Part shown: in pieces, positions 1-13,500 of the stretch
Position numbering within the stretch: position 1 is the first letter of the stretch
How the letters are laid out: every line of letters starts with the position of its first letter
Source: Wurfbainia villosa
Lineage: Eukaryota > Streptophyta > Magnoliopsida > Zingiberales > Zingiberaceae
Direction of reading: 5' to 3'
Assembly (NCBI GenBank): GCA_025175895.1
Contig: CM046003.1
Coordinates: 43,704,335-43,768,334, forward strand
DNA: 64,000 nt
Notes under the pieces: model-generated
Told to the model about the DNA's origin: nothing
Database searches by the model: none
The model's input: only the letters and a program-made list of their open reading frames with translations
Program-made: the position numbers and the translations under genes

Positions 1-130
1 GGTAGTTTAGCGATCGTTATTAATCCGTTCGATAATTAGTGATCGAAATTCAATTTCGACACTAATTAACGACGAAATTTGATTTCGATCGCTAAGTGAT
101 CATTAATTAGTGACGGAATTCATATTCTGC
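1..130. repeat. Inverted-repeat-rich AT segment, probable transposon end
   Basis: A perfect 10-bp inverted pair lies at 7-16 and 86-95, with a smaller palindrome inside at about 43-58. Short phrases built around GATCG and ATTAG recur in both orientations. Such structure is common at the subterminal ends of plant DNA transposons and small non-autonomous elements. The element itself would lie mostly outside the window, so the class cannot be named. Confidence 0.4.
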
Positions 131-678
131 AAATTTGGAGGAACAAGTGTTTTTAGGGGTTCTTTTATGAGATGGAGGTTGAGGCTAGTGTAGTAATTAG
201 TGTAACAATTATAGTTCTGCATTAGATATTGATTACACTAATTTTATACTAGCATAGGCTAGCTAGCTAGGACGATATAGTGAACCGACATATTAAGGTA
301 TGGCTAATCCTAATAATATCCATATGTGCGACAACCCACTGGATTCCAAACACCGAAGATCGATTGGTATCGCAAGGCACATGGGTGACATATAGACCAA
401 ACCACATCCAACTACACTTAGCTTAATTTAATTAATAATTTCAACAATTGGTTGAGTTACTAGTTATCCTAATCTATACCTATGATATTCGACATTGTCA
501 CTTTCATCAAAATGGGGTTCAACTCTCTATTGTTGACAAAATTGAGGAACATTATCTTCCATTAGATACATGATTCATAAACAATAGTATATATAATAAA
601 TTAGAAGAATTATAAGGTTAATGATGTAAGCTGGTTTAAATTCAAAGCTTCAAGAATCTATAGTACTACATATATTTT
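131..678. other. AT-rich flank with no recognised gene
   Basis: No convincing reading frame, RNA gene or repeat family was recognised here. It is the left flank of retrotransposon E1. Its last five bases (674-678, ATTTT) are one side of the E1 target duplication. Confidence 0.4.
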
Positions 679-1081
679 TGTTGGTAGTTTTAGCATCTAA
701 TTCGAGATTAACTAAGCAAAATAAAAGAAAGAACGAAACATGAAGCTGTAATGAAACTTACAGTGATCGTCAGAAATCTTCTCGCTTCTTGGTACTGTTT
801 TGGACGAAGTTTCTGCTTGCGATCTGAGGATCGATCACACCGGAAAGAACCTCTCTTCCACGAGACAAATTCCGACAGTGCCTTGGTGTTTCTATTCACT
901 CCGATTATCTCCCGAACAACCTTTCGGCGTCACTCTGATTATTCTCACTTCTCTCTTTGGACGCACACCCATATATAGGGAAAAAGGCAGTGCACGACTC
1001 CTTGAGCTGTGCGTGCACACGTGTGCAGTTGCAGAAACTGCAATCACAAAACTGCGTATGCAGTTACATGAACTGCCTACA
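679..1081 (-). repeat. E1 3' LTR
   Basis: This 403-bp sequence is repeated at 21859-22261 with scattered substitutions. A TATATA-type core promoter motif reads on the minus strand at about 970-978. Short ends TGTTGG and CCTACA form the usual TG...CA inverted termini. A purine-rich tract next to it on the minus strand (about 1082-1095) is the probable polypurine tract. Confidence 0.9.
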
Positions 1082-2370
1082 TCTCTCACTCGCCCAAAGC
1101 ATGTCACATAGACAAAATGGTCACATAAACCAATAAGAGGTATTAAGTCACATAGACTAAATAGAGTCGAAGTCATTAGTCCCAAATGACTAATAGAAGT
1201 ATCCAGTCACATAGACCAGAATCGTGTCGGAGATCATAGTCCCAAAAGACTAATAGAACATAGATCAATAGTCATAAAAGACCATTAGAACAACCAATTC
1301 ATACTTAGAAAAATGACTCGTGCGACAGCAAGCACACTGAGCAATCCAATGCTATGAAAGTTGTTACACCTTACATAGCTTCTCACAGAGCGATCAATGC
1401 TAAGAAAAGTTGTTACGCCTAACTTAGCCGCTCTACAAATGTTATATAACCATTCTCTGAATGACATGTAGTCACTCACCTGATAACCCATTGTCATCCT
1501 CCAGGTGGCTCCCAGCCATTTTCCAGGTGGTACTGAACCTTTCTCCTGGTGGTACTTAACCGTTTTTCTGGATACAATGTCTTGCTATTTGCCCAGATTA
1601 AATAATCTCCACTTACATCAATATGAATATCTCTAATCCCTCATAATGACCATCAAGTCAAGAGCATGTTCTATATTCTTAATATTCACAAACATTTTCA
1701 TACATAACAGAAATGGGTCGACCAGTGAACAATTCTCAAAGGATGTAAACTTATTTAATCTTCCTTTTTAGTGTGAATCCATTCATTTTAATCAGTTTCT
1801 TTCCTAGTCATGTTCCATAGACCGAATCATCCATAGTCAATAGATTTACATGCTAAAATAGCAAACTCTGATTAAAACTTCAAGCATACACCTAAAAAGT
1901 CACAAAGGGCAAATGCTGAGATCAACATATAATCTCAAAGGTCTCACATAGTAGAGAAGCAGAGATCCATTCTCCTACTACCCTTATTGTTGCCTTAGCA
2001 CACGTGGTATGAATCACATGCTACGATGTTATTCTCTTTATCAATAAAGAGCGCATGTTTACCTCAACATCATACAGATTTTGATCCAGACATTCCAAAT
2101 GTCTAATCATGAATTCAACATATAAATTCTAATCTGGCTCTGAAATAGGTATAGTAATGGTGGGACCATTTACTTCAATCACTTTTCTTAAATGATCTTA
2201 TCTTGATACATATATCAAGACGATCCCAACTTATAGGTATGTATCCTATACATATAGCTTCCAAAGCTATCCTATAAGCAATAGTCTTACCCCTATTCGT
2301 ACATAACAAACAGAGATAATTGTCCATGTGAGAGGATCAATCACTACCTGTCAACATACTCACCGAGATC
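1082..2370 (-). other. E1 3' non-coding region
   Basis: No credible coding frame is seen. Around 1130-1290 a short phrase on the theme 'AGTCCCAAAAGACTAATAGAA' recurs several times with variation. The segment lies between the E1 polyprotein and its 3' LTR and is cut at 2370 by E3. Confidence 0.6.
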
Positions 2371-3987
2371 TGTTGGTGCAATCGGCCCAGGTCATGATTG
2401 ACCAGACTCGAGTTTGACTCGAGTGATGTTTTGATGTTTGACATAGAATGTTTGACATAGTATGTTTGATATAGTATGTTTGACAAAGTGAGTTGACATT
2501 GATGTTTGATATTAATGTCGGTTAATATGTTAGGGAGATAGTTGGAGCAATCGACCCGGGTCATGATTGACCGGACTCGAGTTTGACTCGAGGGAGACTT
2601 TAATGGTTGACTAGGGTTGACCATGTGGTTATTGGGAAAGTTCAAGTATTGAGTACTTGGCATGCGAAGTCCAAGCATGGGTCTTGGCAAATGGAAAGTC
2701 CAACATAGGTTGGCAAGGGAAAAGTCCAAGCATGGGTCTTGGCATGGAAAGTCCAACATAGGTTGGCAAGGGAAAGTTTAAGCTTGAGTCTTGGCATTTG
2801 AGAAGTCTAAGGGGATTGATATTGGCGGCGTAAAGTCCAAGCGGGAGTCTTGGCAGCATAAGTCCAATGGTTGGTGGCGTAAATTCCAAGCGGAGTCTTG
2901 GCGGCGTAAGTCCAATGTGCCTTGGCGGTGTAGACACAGTTAGCATGACATAGTCGATGGAAGCACCTGAAGGCTAGCGTGATGGATGAACAAGTCATAG
3001 ATGACTTGGAGGGATCCGAGAGGCGTGAGGCTGATGGAGGTGGCTAGAAGGCTTAGGTCTAGGCTAAGGGTGGTCTAGCAAGTATGGGGGAACCATACTT
3101 GGGCTAAAACCTCATATTTGAGGTGTGCAGTCGACTGATGTCATGTGGCAGTTGACTGGTGTGAGTCAACTAGGGTTGACTGCGGGATATGTCTCAATAG
3201 TCGACTGCCGGAGCTTGGCACTCGATTGATTGGATGATCAGTCGACTGATCTTGTTATCAGTCGACTGATGCTTGAATTTTGGGACACAGAGTGGAGTCT
3301 CACTCGACCGCTGGGACGAGCAGTCAAGTGATGGCCTGAACAGTCGACTGATGCTCATGATCAGTCGACTGATGTCCTAGCCGTTGGATTTTTCTAGCAT
3401 GGATTACACCATTGTCTTACAATAATAGTGTTATCAGTCGACTGATGGTCCCGAGCAGTCGACTGATCGGCTTTTTCCAGCACAGGTTGAAGATATAAAA
3501 GAAGCTCGTGATGGAGGAAAAACCATCCGGTTCTTGAGAGCTATTGGGGCGATTTGTTGCTGCAAATCAAGTCTCCAAGTGCAAGCAAGCAACTAAACAT
3601 TCAAGCAAACAAAAACAAATGTTGTAAAGTTTTTTTTCTTTACTTGTCTTTCGTATTTGCATTGTATATTGCTTGTATTTTGTTCTTGCTGTTGTAAGAT
3701 CGTTTGTACGAGGTTTCTCCACCTCCGACTTGTGTCGAGAAGGAGTTATTGTGATTAGTAGTGTGTGTTTGCATTGCTAGGGATTTTAGAGCCCGATCCA
3801 TGGAGTAGGAACCGTTCAGTTCCGAACCACGTTAAATACTTGCGTATTTGTGTTTGTCTATTTCGTATTGCTTAATTATTATTCTGCTACAGGCTAACGA
3901 AGTTTGTAGATGAACACGCGAAAGAATTCCATCACGCACTAGCTCGACGCTATTCACTCCCCCTCTAGCGGCTTCAAATCCTCTACA
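2371..3987 (+). repeat. E3 5' LTR
   Basis: This 1617-bp LTR begins TGTTGGTGCAATCG and ends CTCTACA. Its first part holds many variants of 'AAGTCCAAG...CTTGGC'. The region 3130-3470 holds repeated copies of the palindrome TCAGTCGACTGA. A TATAAAAG box lies at about 3494-3501. It shares most of its sequence with 5020-6592 and is related to LTRs at 25897, 40243, 58419 and 59993. Confidence 0.88.
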
Positions 3988-5019
3988 AGTGGTATTATAA
4001 AATATTGGTGAAGTCTATCTTTTGATAGCAATCATCATTGTAGAAGTTGATACAAAGTAGATCAAAAACTTTAAAGTTTTAATAGTTTTTGAACTTTGTA
4101 CCAATATCCTATTTTAATGGTTAAAATATTTTTCCAAGATTTTTTTACCGATTGTATGTGTGATAAGTATTATACATGTGAAATTTCATGAATTTTCAAG
4201 TTATATATATTTACTTACGATTTTTCAAAGTTGAAGTCTGATAACTGAAAAACAAGATTTTTAGTTATCGATCATCGCCTCTACAGGCGATTGATTGTTG
4301 CGGTACTGAAGCTCCGGCGCAGATTACCGATCATCCGCCGATGCTCGATGCGATCGATGGGCACATCGATCGTTTCAGAGGACTCGACTAATAGTCTAAT
4401 TTTCGGATAAACAAGGTTGTTTAACCTGATTTCAGCTACGGTTAAGGTCCCTAATCACTCCTAACCCTAGGATATGCTTTGGGGAGAATTATAAAGGGTG
4501 AAAATCCATTGGATATGAATTAGGAGAGTTTTTAGGGTTTGTATCAATCTTAAGGTGAGTGAAAGTTTTATGTTGAACTTTGAACCTTAATTTTGATGTT
4601 TAAGAGTTCCTATTAGCTTAGGGGCTTCCCAAGAACATTGTTGGTGCAATGGTCAAGGGGGAGCAAGCCTTTAGGGGGAGGTATCAATCATGGGATGATG
4701 GATGGTAATTTTCCTCATGAGAGGGAAAATGGGATTTGCAATACCCAATTTGGAAATTGGGAGAATGTATAGGATTGCCTTTCTTGAGTGATATGAGACT
4801 TATCACTAGGAAGATGGTAGGCATCCTAGATATTATTGGACCAAGGGAGAGATTGTAAGATCTCATTGGGACATGAGACATTGACCTCCTTGGATGAGCC
4901 TTTTTGATGTATGTCAAAAAGGGGGAGAGTAAAATTACCAATTTGGAAAATTGGTAAGGGAATTTGAGTTAGGGGTCTAACTCAAGGTTTGTTTTGTCAA
5001 ACATCAAAAAGGAGGAGAT
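3988..5019 (+). other. E3 interior, non-coding
   Basis: This 1032-bp interior lacks a recognisable gag or pol. The primer binding site is cut short: TGGTAT is followed by unrelated AT-rich sequence rather than CAGAG. The stretch 4618-4700 and the 3' end resemble the E5 3' interior near 39830-39910, and the E10 interior in reverse. Confidence 0.75.
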
Positions 5020-6592
5020 TGTTGGTGCAATCGGACCAGGTCACGATTGAACAGACTCGAGTTTGACTCGAGTAATGTTTTGATGTTTGACATAGGATGT
5101 TTGACATAGTATGTTTGACATAGTATGTTTGACAAAGTGAGTTGACATTGATGTTTGACATTAATGTCGGTTAATATGTTGGGGAGATAGTTGGAGCAAT
5201 CGACCCGGGTCATGATTGACCGGACTCGAGTTTGACTCGAGGGAGACTCGAGGGAGACTTTAATGGTTGACTAGGGTTGACCATGTGGTTATTGGGAAAG
5301 TCCAAGTATTAAGTACTTGGCATGGGAAGTCCAAGCATGAGTCTTGGCAAATGGAAAGTCCAACATAGGTTAGCAAGGGAAAAGTCCAAGCATGGGTCTT
5401 GGCATGGAAAGTCCAACATAGGTTGGCAAGGGAAAGTCTAAGCTTGAGTCTTGGCATTTGAGAAGTCCAAGGGGATTGATATTGGCGGCGTAAAGTTCAA
5501 GAGGGAGTCTTGGCAGCATAAGTCCAATGGTTGGCGGCGTAAAGTCCAAGAGGAGTCTTAGCGGCGTAAGTCCAATGTGCCTTGGCGGTGTAGACACCGT
5601 TAGCATGACATAGCCGATAGAAGCACCTGGAGGCTAGTGCGATGGATGAACAAGTCATGGATGACTTGGAGGGATCCGAGAGGTGTGAGGCTGATGGAGG
5701 TGGCTAGAAGGCTTAGGTCTAGGTTAAGGGTAGTCTAGCAAGTATGGGGGAACTATACTTGGGCTAAAACCTTATATTTGAGGTGTGCCAGTCGACTGAT
5801 GTCATGTGACTGTCGGAGCTTGGCACTCGATTGATTGTTCGATCAGTCGACTGATCTTGTTATCAGTTGACTGATGCTTGGATTTTGGGACACAGAGTGG
5901 AGTCTCACACGACCGCTGGGATGAGCAGTCGAGTGATGGCTTGAACAGTTGACTGATGCTCATGATCAGTCGACTGATGTCCTAGCCGTTGGATTTTTCC
6001 AGCTTGGATTACACCGTTGTCTCACAACAACAGTGTTATCAGTCGACTGAAGGTCCCGAGCAGTCGACTAATTAGCTTTTTCCAGCACAGGTTGAAGATA
6101 TAAAAGGAGCTCGTGATGGAGGAAAAACCATCCGGTTCTTTAGAGCTATTGGGGCGATTTGTTGCTGCAAATCAAGTCTCCAAGTGCAAGCAAGCAACCA
6201 AACATTCAAGCAATCAAAAATAAGTGTTGTAAAGTTTTTTTTCTTTACTTGTCTATCGTATTTGGATTGTATATTGCTTGTATTTTCGTTCTTGCTGTTG
6301 TAAGATTGTTTGTACGAGGTTTCTCCACCTCCGACTTGTGTCGAGAAGGAGTTATTGTGATTAGTAGTGCGTGTTTGCATTGCTAGGGCTTTTAAAGCAT
6401 GATCCGTGGAGTAGGAACCGTTCGGTTCGAACCACGTTAAATACTTGCGTATTTGTGTTTGTCTATTTCGTATTGCTTAATTATTATTCCGCTGCGGGCT
6501 AACGAAGTTTGTAAACAAACATGCGAAAGAATTCCATCACGCACTAGCTCGACGCTATTCAGCCCCCCTCTAGCGGCCTCAAATCCTCTACA
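5020..6592 (+). repeat. E3 3' LTR
   Basis: This 1573-bp copy of the left LTR lacks a block of the palindrome-rich part near 5800. The TATAAAAG box is at about 6098-6105. It ends CTCTACA at 6592, followed by TGATC. Confidence 0.88.
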
Positions 6593-6689
6593 TGATCTTA
6601 TCAGAATATAACATCACATACACTGAATAAATTATGGCTGGTATTAAAGAACAATCAAATTACAATATCCGATTGTCATTATAAAACTG

Positions 6690-8611
6690 TTACATTCTAC
6701 GAAGTCCCATAGACTTTACATGCTCATTAAATGGCTCTCTAGTCATTAGCTTAGTAAAAGGATCTGTAAGCATAGCTCGAGTAGGGATATACTCAAGAAT
6801 AACCTTCTTCTTAGCAATAATATCCCTGATAAAGTTGTACTTTATTGTAATATGCTTGCCCTTGCTGTGATATTTGGGATCCTTGGAAAAGCCTATAGCA
6901 GCTTGATCACGATGAGAGATCCTTGGACTCCCTTGTCTTGACAATCTTGGATGCTTTAGGAACCTTCTTAACCAGACCGCTTCTTGTACAGCTGCCAAAC
7001 ATGCCACATATTCAGCTTCCATAGTTGATAAGGCCACACAGGCCTGTTTCTTATTGTTCCAAGAGATGACACCACCATTCAACAAGAATGCATAGCTTGA
7101 TGTAGAATTTCTATCATCCAGGTCCCCAGCCCAATCTGCATCTGAATATCCCTTCAGGCTCATATCTGATCCTTGATAACAGAGACTGTAATCTGTCGTC
7201 GCTTTCAGATATCTGAATATCTTTTTCACTGCCTTCCAGTGTCTCGGTCCTGGGTTTGACTGGAAACGACTGACTAAGCCAACAACATAGCTGATATCGG
7301 GATGAGTACACAACATAGTGTACATTAAACTACCAACAACACTGGCATATGGTTTTTTATTCATCTCGGCTATTTCATTTGGAGTTTTGGGACTCATACT
7401 CTTGCTCAGAACAGTACCTTTCACAATAGGTGTCTGTTCACTGTTGCAATTAGACATGCTGAAATGTTGTAACATCTTATTTATATAAGACTCTTGAGAC
7501 AAACCCAGAAGTCTCTTAGATCGATCCCTAATGATCTTTACTCCTAAGATGTATTCAGCTTCTCCCATATCTATTGTGTCAAACTGTGATGAGAGCCACT
7601 TTTTGACTTCTATCACAAAACCTATGTCATTTCCTGCAATCAGCATATCATCAACATATAATGATAAAATGACATACTTTCCTTTATCCTTCTTCAAAAA
7701 AACTTAATGATCCTCATTGATCATTTCGAAACCATAAGATAAAACCACTTCGTTAAATCTTATGTTTCACTGTCTTGATGTTTGCTTTAGCCCATATATA
7801 GATTTCTTCAATCTACATACTTTATTTTCTTGGCCTTCAGCAACGAAATCTTCTGGTTGGACCATATAGATTTCTTCATCAAGCTCACCGTTAAGGAAAG
7901 CGGTTTTTACATCCATTTGATGTAACTCCAAGTCATAATGCGCCACTAATGCCAAAATAACTCGGATTGACACAAACTTTACTACGGGAGAAAATGTCTA
8001 CTCAAAGTTAATACCCTTCAATTGGGTAAATCCTTTTGCAACTAGACGAGCTTTGTATCAGTTAATCGATCCATCAGCTTTCCTCTTTATTTTGAGAATC
8101 CATTTATTCCCAATAGCCCTTCGGCTAAGAGGAAGACCGACTAACTCCCAAACATGATTCTTAATCATTGACTCCATTTCTTAAACCATTGTAACTTTCC
8201 ACTTTTCTCTAGCTCTAGAGCCCAGAGCCTCCTTTACTGACTGAGGTTCCTCATCATCAATAGGGAGTGTCATCATTGCCTCATTCTCAATATCAAACCT
8301 CTTCTTAGGTTTGATCTTACGAACACTTTTTCGTAAGTTGGGTTGATGAGAAATTACCCCGTGACTAGGCAAAGTACTCCCACTGGGTTGACTAGTTCCA
8401 GGTATCCCACTAGACACCTATCCAGTTGATAACGACTCTTCCTCCTCAAATAGAGGAACTGTCTTATCAACTTCACCTCTTGCTGGGAACTCAGTTTCGA
8501 GAAAAGTAGCATCTCTCGAATCCAATTCGGAGATTGTTCCATCTGATTGCTCACCTATGAAAAAATAACCTTTTGAAGTATCAGAATATCTTATAAAGAT
8601 ACACTTCTTAC
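6690..8611 (-). pseudogene. E1 pol, 3' half: reverse transcriptase and RNase H
   Basis: Minus-strand frames give the end of the copia integrase-RT linker, then RT with MDVKTAFLNGELDEEIYM and YVDDMLIAGND, then RNase H with the GYSDADWAGD and TMEAEYVA motifs, ending near residue phrase KSMGLRRM at 6690. Several stops and at least one frame change (around 7700-7770, 7974 and 8160-8420) break it. E2 cut the polyprotein at 8611; the upstream half resumes at 17387. Reverse transcriptase would copy the element RNA and RNase H remove it. The YVDD active site is intact, but the frame as a whole is not. Confidence 0.9.
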
Positions 8612-10468
8612 TGTTGGGAGGGGAAACTTCGCTTCCCCTTTCAACTTAGTTGCTTGTTCATGGGGATCCCTTCTGCGTCCCCAGATAAAAAATTTATCCT
8701 TGATAAGAGGCATTGCCCAAGCAACCTTGTCATCGTCATGCTATTCGTTTAGAGTAGTCACTTGAACAAACTTATTGTTCAATCGACCAACCTCTATTAC
8801 ACGAATAACTGCTGAATAAACGATGTACGGATCGCCGACTTTTGTGTTTATGTTCGGGGTCCAAGTATATTTAGCCACAAAATAGAATATATATCATGCA
8901 TATAATTGAAAAACAAATATAAACATGTAACAAATGAAAATAGAGAATCGATATACCTCTCGATCATCTATTGTATGACCTTCCTCCTTTCGGACATCGT
9001 GTGGGCGATGATCTATCAAAAGTTGAAGCTCCTAGATCACCAATCTTCCTTCCTTGCTCGTTTCGAGCAAGAGGAAGAATAGAAACAAGACTTTTCTTCT
9101 TCCTTTATCCAACCAACAAGCAACAAGCAAGTTGCTTATCGCCGGCCAACAAGGAGAAGGGAGAAGAGATGATTGCCGGCCAAGAGCTTCAAGGGAGGAC
9201 CCTAAGCCTTGGTTCCACCGGCAAAGGAGAAGGAGAAGAGCTGCTATGGATGCCGGCCAAGGTGAGGAAGGTGCTATATGGATGCCGGCCACCAAAGAAG
9301 AAGAAGGAGATAAGAAAAAAATTTCCTTAATAGGTGCCGCCAACTCCAAACCCTAGCCTCCAAGCCTTGCCGCCCAAAACCCTAATCCTAGCTCTAATTG
9401 GATTCTTAGTTGCCGCCCACCCCTTGCCCTCCTTTTATAGAGTTAGGGATAAGCCTTGTTTTAATCTCCACCATTGGTTCTAGGGATTTAATCTCAACCA
9501 TCGGATCTAGAGATTTAATCTCCACCTTTTGATCTAGAGTTTTGTTTCTATCCATTGGATCTAAGCTTCATGAGGTATTAATAGGCTACAATAGGGACCA
9601 TGAGGAGGAGTTGGATCTTGGCCACCCAATGGATCAAGCCCACATAAAGTCCGATCCATTAATGATAATCCAATCCACTAAAGGATTATCATTGATCTAC
9701 CTCACCAACCCCCATAAGTTAATATGGGCTCCATATATTATATGTACGCTTTCTCCCCGTGTTTAAGATCTCGAATGTCTGTCAGTTAATTAATTTACTG
9801 ACTATTAATTAATCAATATTTAACTCCATGAGTAGTTCCACTCAACCTTTTCATCATGTCGGACCAAGTCCACCTGCAGGGTTTACATGATGAACCTTAT
9901 GAGCTCCTCAAGGGGACATCATCATCCTAATATATAGGACACGGTTTCCTCCTATAATCAATGACACACCATATAAATAATATTATTTCCCAACTTACCG
10001 AGCCTATCGATTTAATCTATAAATCTCGCCCATTGGTAAATCAAAGAAATGAATACTAAGTATATGTGTTCGTTATTATATCGGGATTAAGAGTATGTAC
10101 AATATAATATCCGAGGTCCGATTCAATTATGTAGTCAGCAATAAATCGAATCATCTCTAAGTCGGTCCAGCTCAATACACACAAAGTGTACTAGTGTGAT
10201 TTTATGGTCAAGACAAACCAATACCAAATCACACTACAACCATACCAATGGTTTATCCAAAGCCATCTCGGTTGTGAGCATATACTTATACTTTACAAGG
10301 AGCCGATAAAACGATCTCCCGTGTTACACCACACACTATGTTATCTACAATGTAATGTATTAGACAATATGCATAACCATAAAAATATGCAAACAATGAT
10401 CATGTGATTCTTATTTCAAAATAAAGATGTTTATACAAAAGATAGACTTTTCAGTATACATCCCAACA
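8612..10468 (-). repeat. E2 3' LTR
   Basis: This 1857-bp LTR is closely similar to 15504-17386. A minus-strand TATAAAAG box lies at about 9432-9439. The segment 9032-9349 can be read without stops on both strands, and the same holds in the other LTR. No homology was recognised for either product. Confidence 0.93.
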
Positions 10469-10501
10469 ATATCCCACTTATACTAAAAGACTATGCTGTC
10501 C

Positions 10502-13500
10502 TCAAACTGTCATATATCTGATCCCCATTCCCTCCACATGCCTCTCAAAAGCTCTCGCCGGAAGGGCCTTAGTGAAAGGATCTGCCAGGTTATCCTCCGA
10601 TGCAATCTTGGCCACAACAACTTCTCCTCTCTTTACGATTTCTCGTATCAGGTGGTACTTGCGCTCTATGTGTTTACTAGCCTTATGGGCTCGTGGTTCC
10701 TTCGTGTTTGCAACTGCACCACTATTATCACAATAAATTATGATAGTTCTGGGCAAACCAGGAATCACATCCAAGTCCATCAAGAAGTTCCTGAGTCACA
10801 CAACTTCTTTAGCCGCCTCAGAGGCCGCCACATACTCAGCTTCCTTGGTGGAGTCCTCCACACATTTCTGCTTGACACTCCTCCATACAGTGGCTCCACC
10901 TCCCAAAGTAAACACAAAACCTTAGGTAGACTTACTGTTATCCCTATCTGATTGGAAGTCGGAATCCGTGTAATCCACAGGGAGTAATTGGTCTGCCTGG
11001 TAAACCAGCACATAATCCCTAGTCCTTCTTAGGTACTTCAATATATGTTTTACCGCAGTCCAATATCCCTGTCTTGGATTACTCTGATATCTGTTGACCA
11101 TGCCTACGACAAAGCAGATATCTGGTCTCGTACATAGCATCACATACATGAGGCTTCCTACCACTGAAGCATAAGGAATCATCTTCATCTCCTCTATCTC
11201 CTCAAATGTTCTAGGACACATCTCCTTAGATAAAGGAACTCCATGCCTGAAAGGTAGAAAACCTTTCTTGGAGTTTTGCATGCTAAAACAATCCATAATC
11301 GTGTCTATGTATGAAGCTTGGGATAAGCACAACATCCTTTTCCTGCAATCCCTTATAACCTTGATCCCAAGGATGTATCCCACTTCTCCCAAGTCCTTCA
11401 TATCAAACTGTTTGGACAACCATACCCTTACATCCGATAACACCTTGATATTGTTGCCAATCAACAAAATGTCATCTACGTATAGTACAAGAAATACCAC
11501 TACATTTCCGTCACATCTCTTGTATACACAAGACTCATCCGGACTTTGAATAAATCCATAAGACTGGATTACTTCATCAAATCGGATGTTCCAAGACCTT
11601 GAAGCTTGCTTCAATCAATAAATGGACCGATTAAGCTTACATACAAGATGCTCTTTTCCCTTCGCAATGAATCCCTCTGGTTGCTTCATATAGATGTTTT
11701 CCTCAAGACTTCCATTAAGGAAAGCTGTCTTGACATCCATCTGCCACACCTCATAATCCATATGACCTGCAATGCATAAGAGAATCCGGATAGACTTAAG
11801 CATTGCTACCAGCGAAAAGGTCTCCTCATAATCAATACCCTCTTTCTGAGTATACCCCTTCGCAACAAGCCTCGCTTTGAAGGTCTCAACCTTCCCATCT
11901 ATTCCTCTCTTTCTTTTGTAGATCCACTTGCATCCAATGGTTTTTACACCATCGGGTGGTTCTACTAGCTCCCATACCTGATTTGAATCAATAGATTCAA
12001 TCTCAGTATTCATTGCACTTTGCCAAGATGCTGCATCTTTATCTTGGATTGCCTCGTCATATGTCCAGGGATAAGGTTCATGTTCGCTAGGGACCAAATC
12101 AGAATATTCTTTCAAGAACATGAATCTATCAGGCTGTCTCACAACCCTCCCACTACGACGAGGTATCACCTGTGTATCCTCTGTGACATGCGGTGCAGTG
12201 ACTTGTGGTATATCCTCTTGTACTGGTGGTACTGAAGAAGTGAATTTCCCTTTTATTTCCTCTAGAATAATCTTACTCATGGGCTTATGGTTCATCACAT
12301 AGTCTTCCTCTAGAAATCTGACATTCGTGCTAACAATCACCCTCTGATCTCTAGGACTATAAAACAAATCACCTTTCGTTCCTCTAGGATAGCCAACGAA
12401 CATGCGTACTTCTGTATGAGGTTCCAACTTACCAGCATCCGCCTTCAGCACATGTGCTGGACTCCCCCATATCCGAATATGTCTTAGACTAGGCTTTCGC
12501 CCAGTCCACAATTCTGTGGGAGTAGAAGGCACTGATTTAGATGGAACCAAGTTCTGAATGTACACCGCCGTATCTAGAGCATATCCCCAGAACAAATCTG
12601 GAAACTCAGAATAACTCATCATCGATCTAACCATCTTCATAAGAGTCTTATTCCTTCGCTCTGCTACACCATTCTGTTGGGGTGTGTCAGGTGCAGACAA
12701 TTGGGATTGAATCTCAGCCTCTGATAAGTAATTCCTAAACTCTCCCAAGAGGTACTCACCACCACGATCAGATCGTAGTGTTTTGATACTTTTACCTTGA
12801 CGTTTCTCCACATCAGTCTTGAATTCTTTGAACTTGTCAAAGCATTCAGACTTGCGGCGCATCAAGTAAATGTATCCATATCTCGAATAATCGTCTATGA
12901 AAGAGACAAAATACTCAAAACCACCTCTAGCCTGGATAGTCATAGGACCACACAAATCAGAATGAACCAATTCTAACACATCTTTGGCTCTATACCCCTT
13001 GGCCTTAAAAGACCTCTTGGTCATTTTACCCTCCAAGCAAGATTCGCAGGTTGGGAAATCTTCCACCACTAATGAACCCAAAGGTCCATCAGCTATCAAC
13101 CTTTGAATTCTGCTTAGGTTAATATGACCAAGCCTAAGATGCCAAAGATATATTTGGTTCATCTTCGAAGGTTCTTTTCTCTTATTAGAATTAGAAGATG
13201 AGTTATTAACTTCGATTTGCATCACGGGAGGTTTTGGTTCAAGTGTGTATAGATTTCCTATCAATGCACCTGAACAGATAATGTCCCTATTCCTTTTTAT
13301 AACAACTCTGTCATTAAAAGAAATAGAATATCCATCCATAAATAATTTAAAAACCAAAATTAAATTCTTTCTAAATAAAGGTACATAAAGGCAATTCTTA
13401 AGAATCAAAAATTTATTTTTCTCAAAAGATAAATGAACGTCTCCCATTGCAATAGTCGTCACCTTCGTGGCATCGCCCAAATATACGGTAATCTCTCCCT

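Larger units (their letters stand above)
2371..6592 (+). mobile_element. E3: gene-less LTR retrotransposon nested in E1
   Basis: Two long LTRs (2371-3987 and 5020-6592) flank only 1032 bp of interior. The outer flanks are AGATC and TGATC, a four-of-five target duplication. A shortened primer-site-like TGGTAT follows the left LTR and a purine tract (about 5009-5019) precedes the right one, so it reads left to right. No gag or pol remains. The interior 4006-5019 is clearly related to the 3' interior of E5 (39275-40242), so E3 looks like an internal deletion derivative of the E5 group. It could only have moved with proteins from another element. Confidence 0.88.

Noticed and set aside
2337..2998. 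Overlapping minus-strand frames of 63-140 codons in the E3 LTR (and copies at 5004-5606, 25857-26269, 40286-40734, 58546-58808, 60921-61519)
   Set aside because: All arise from repeated 'AAGTCCAAG...CTTGGC' phrases in related LTRs; the frames differ from copy to copy.
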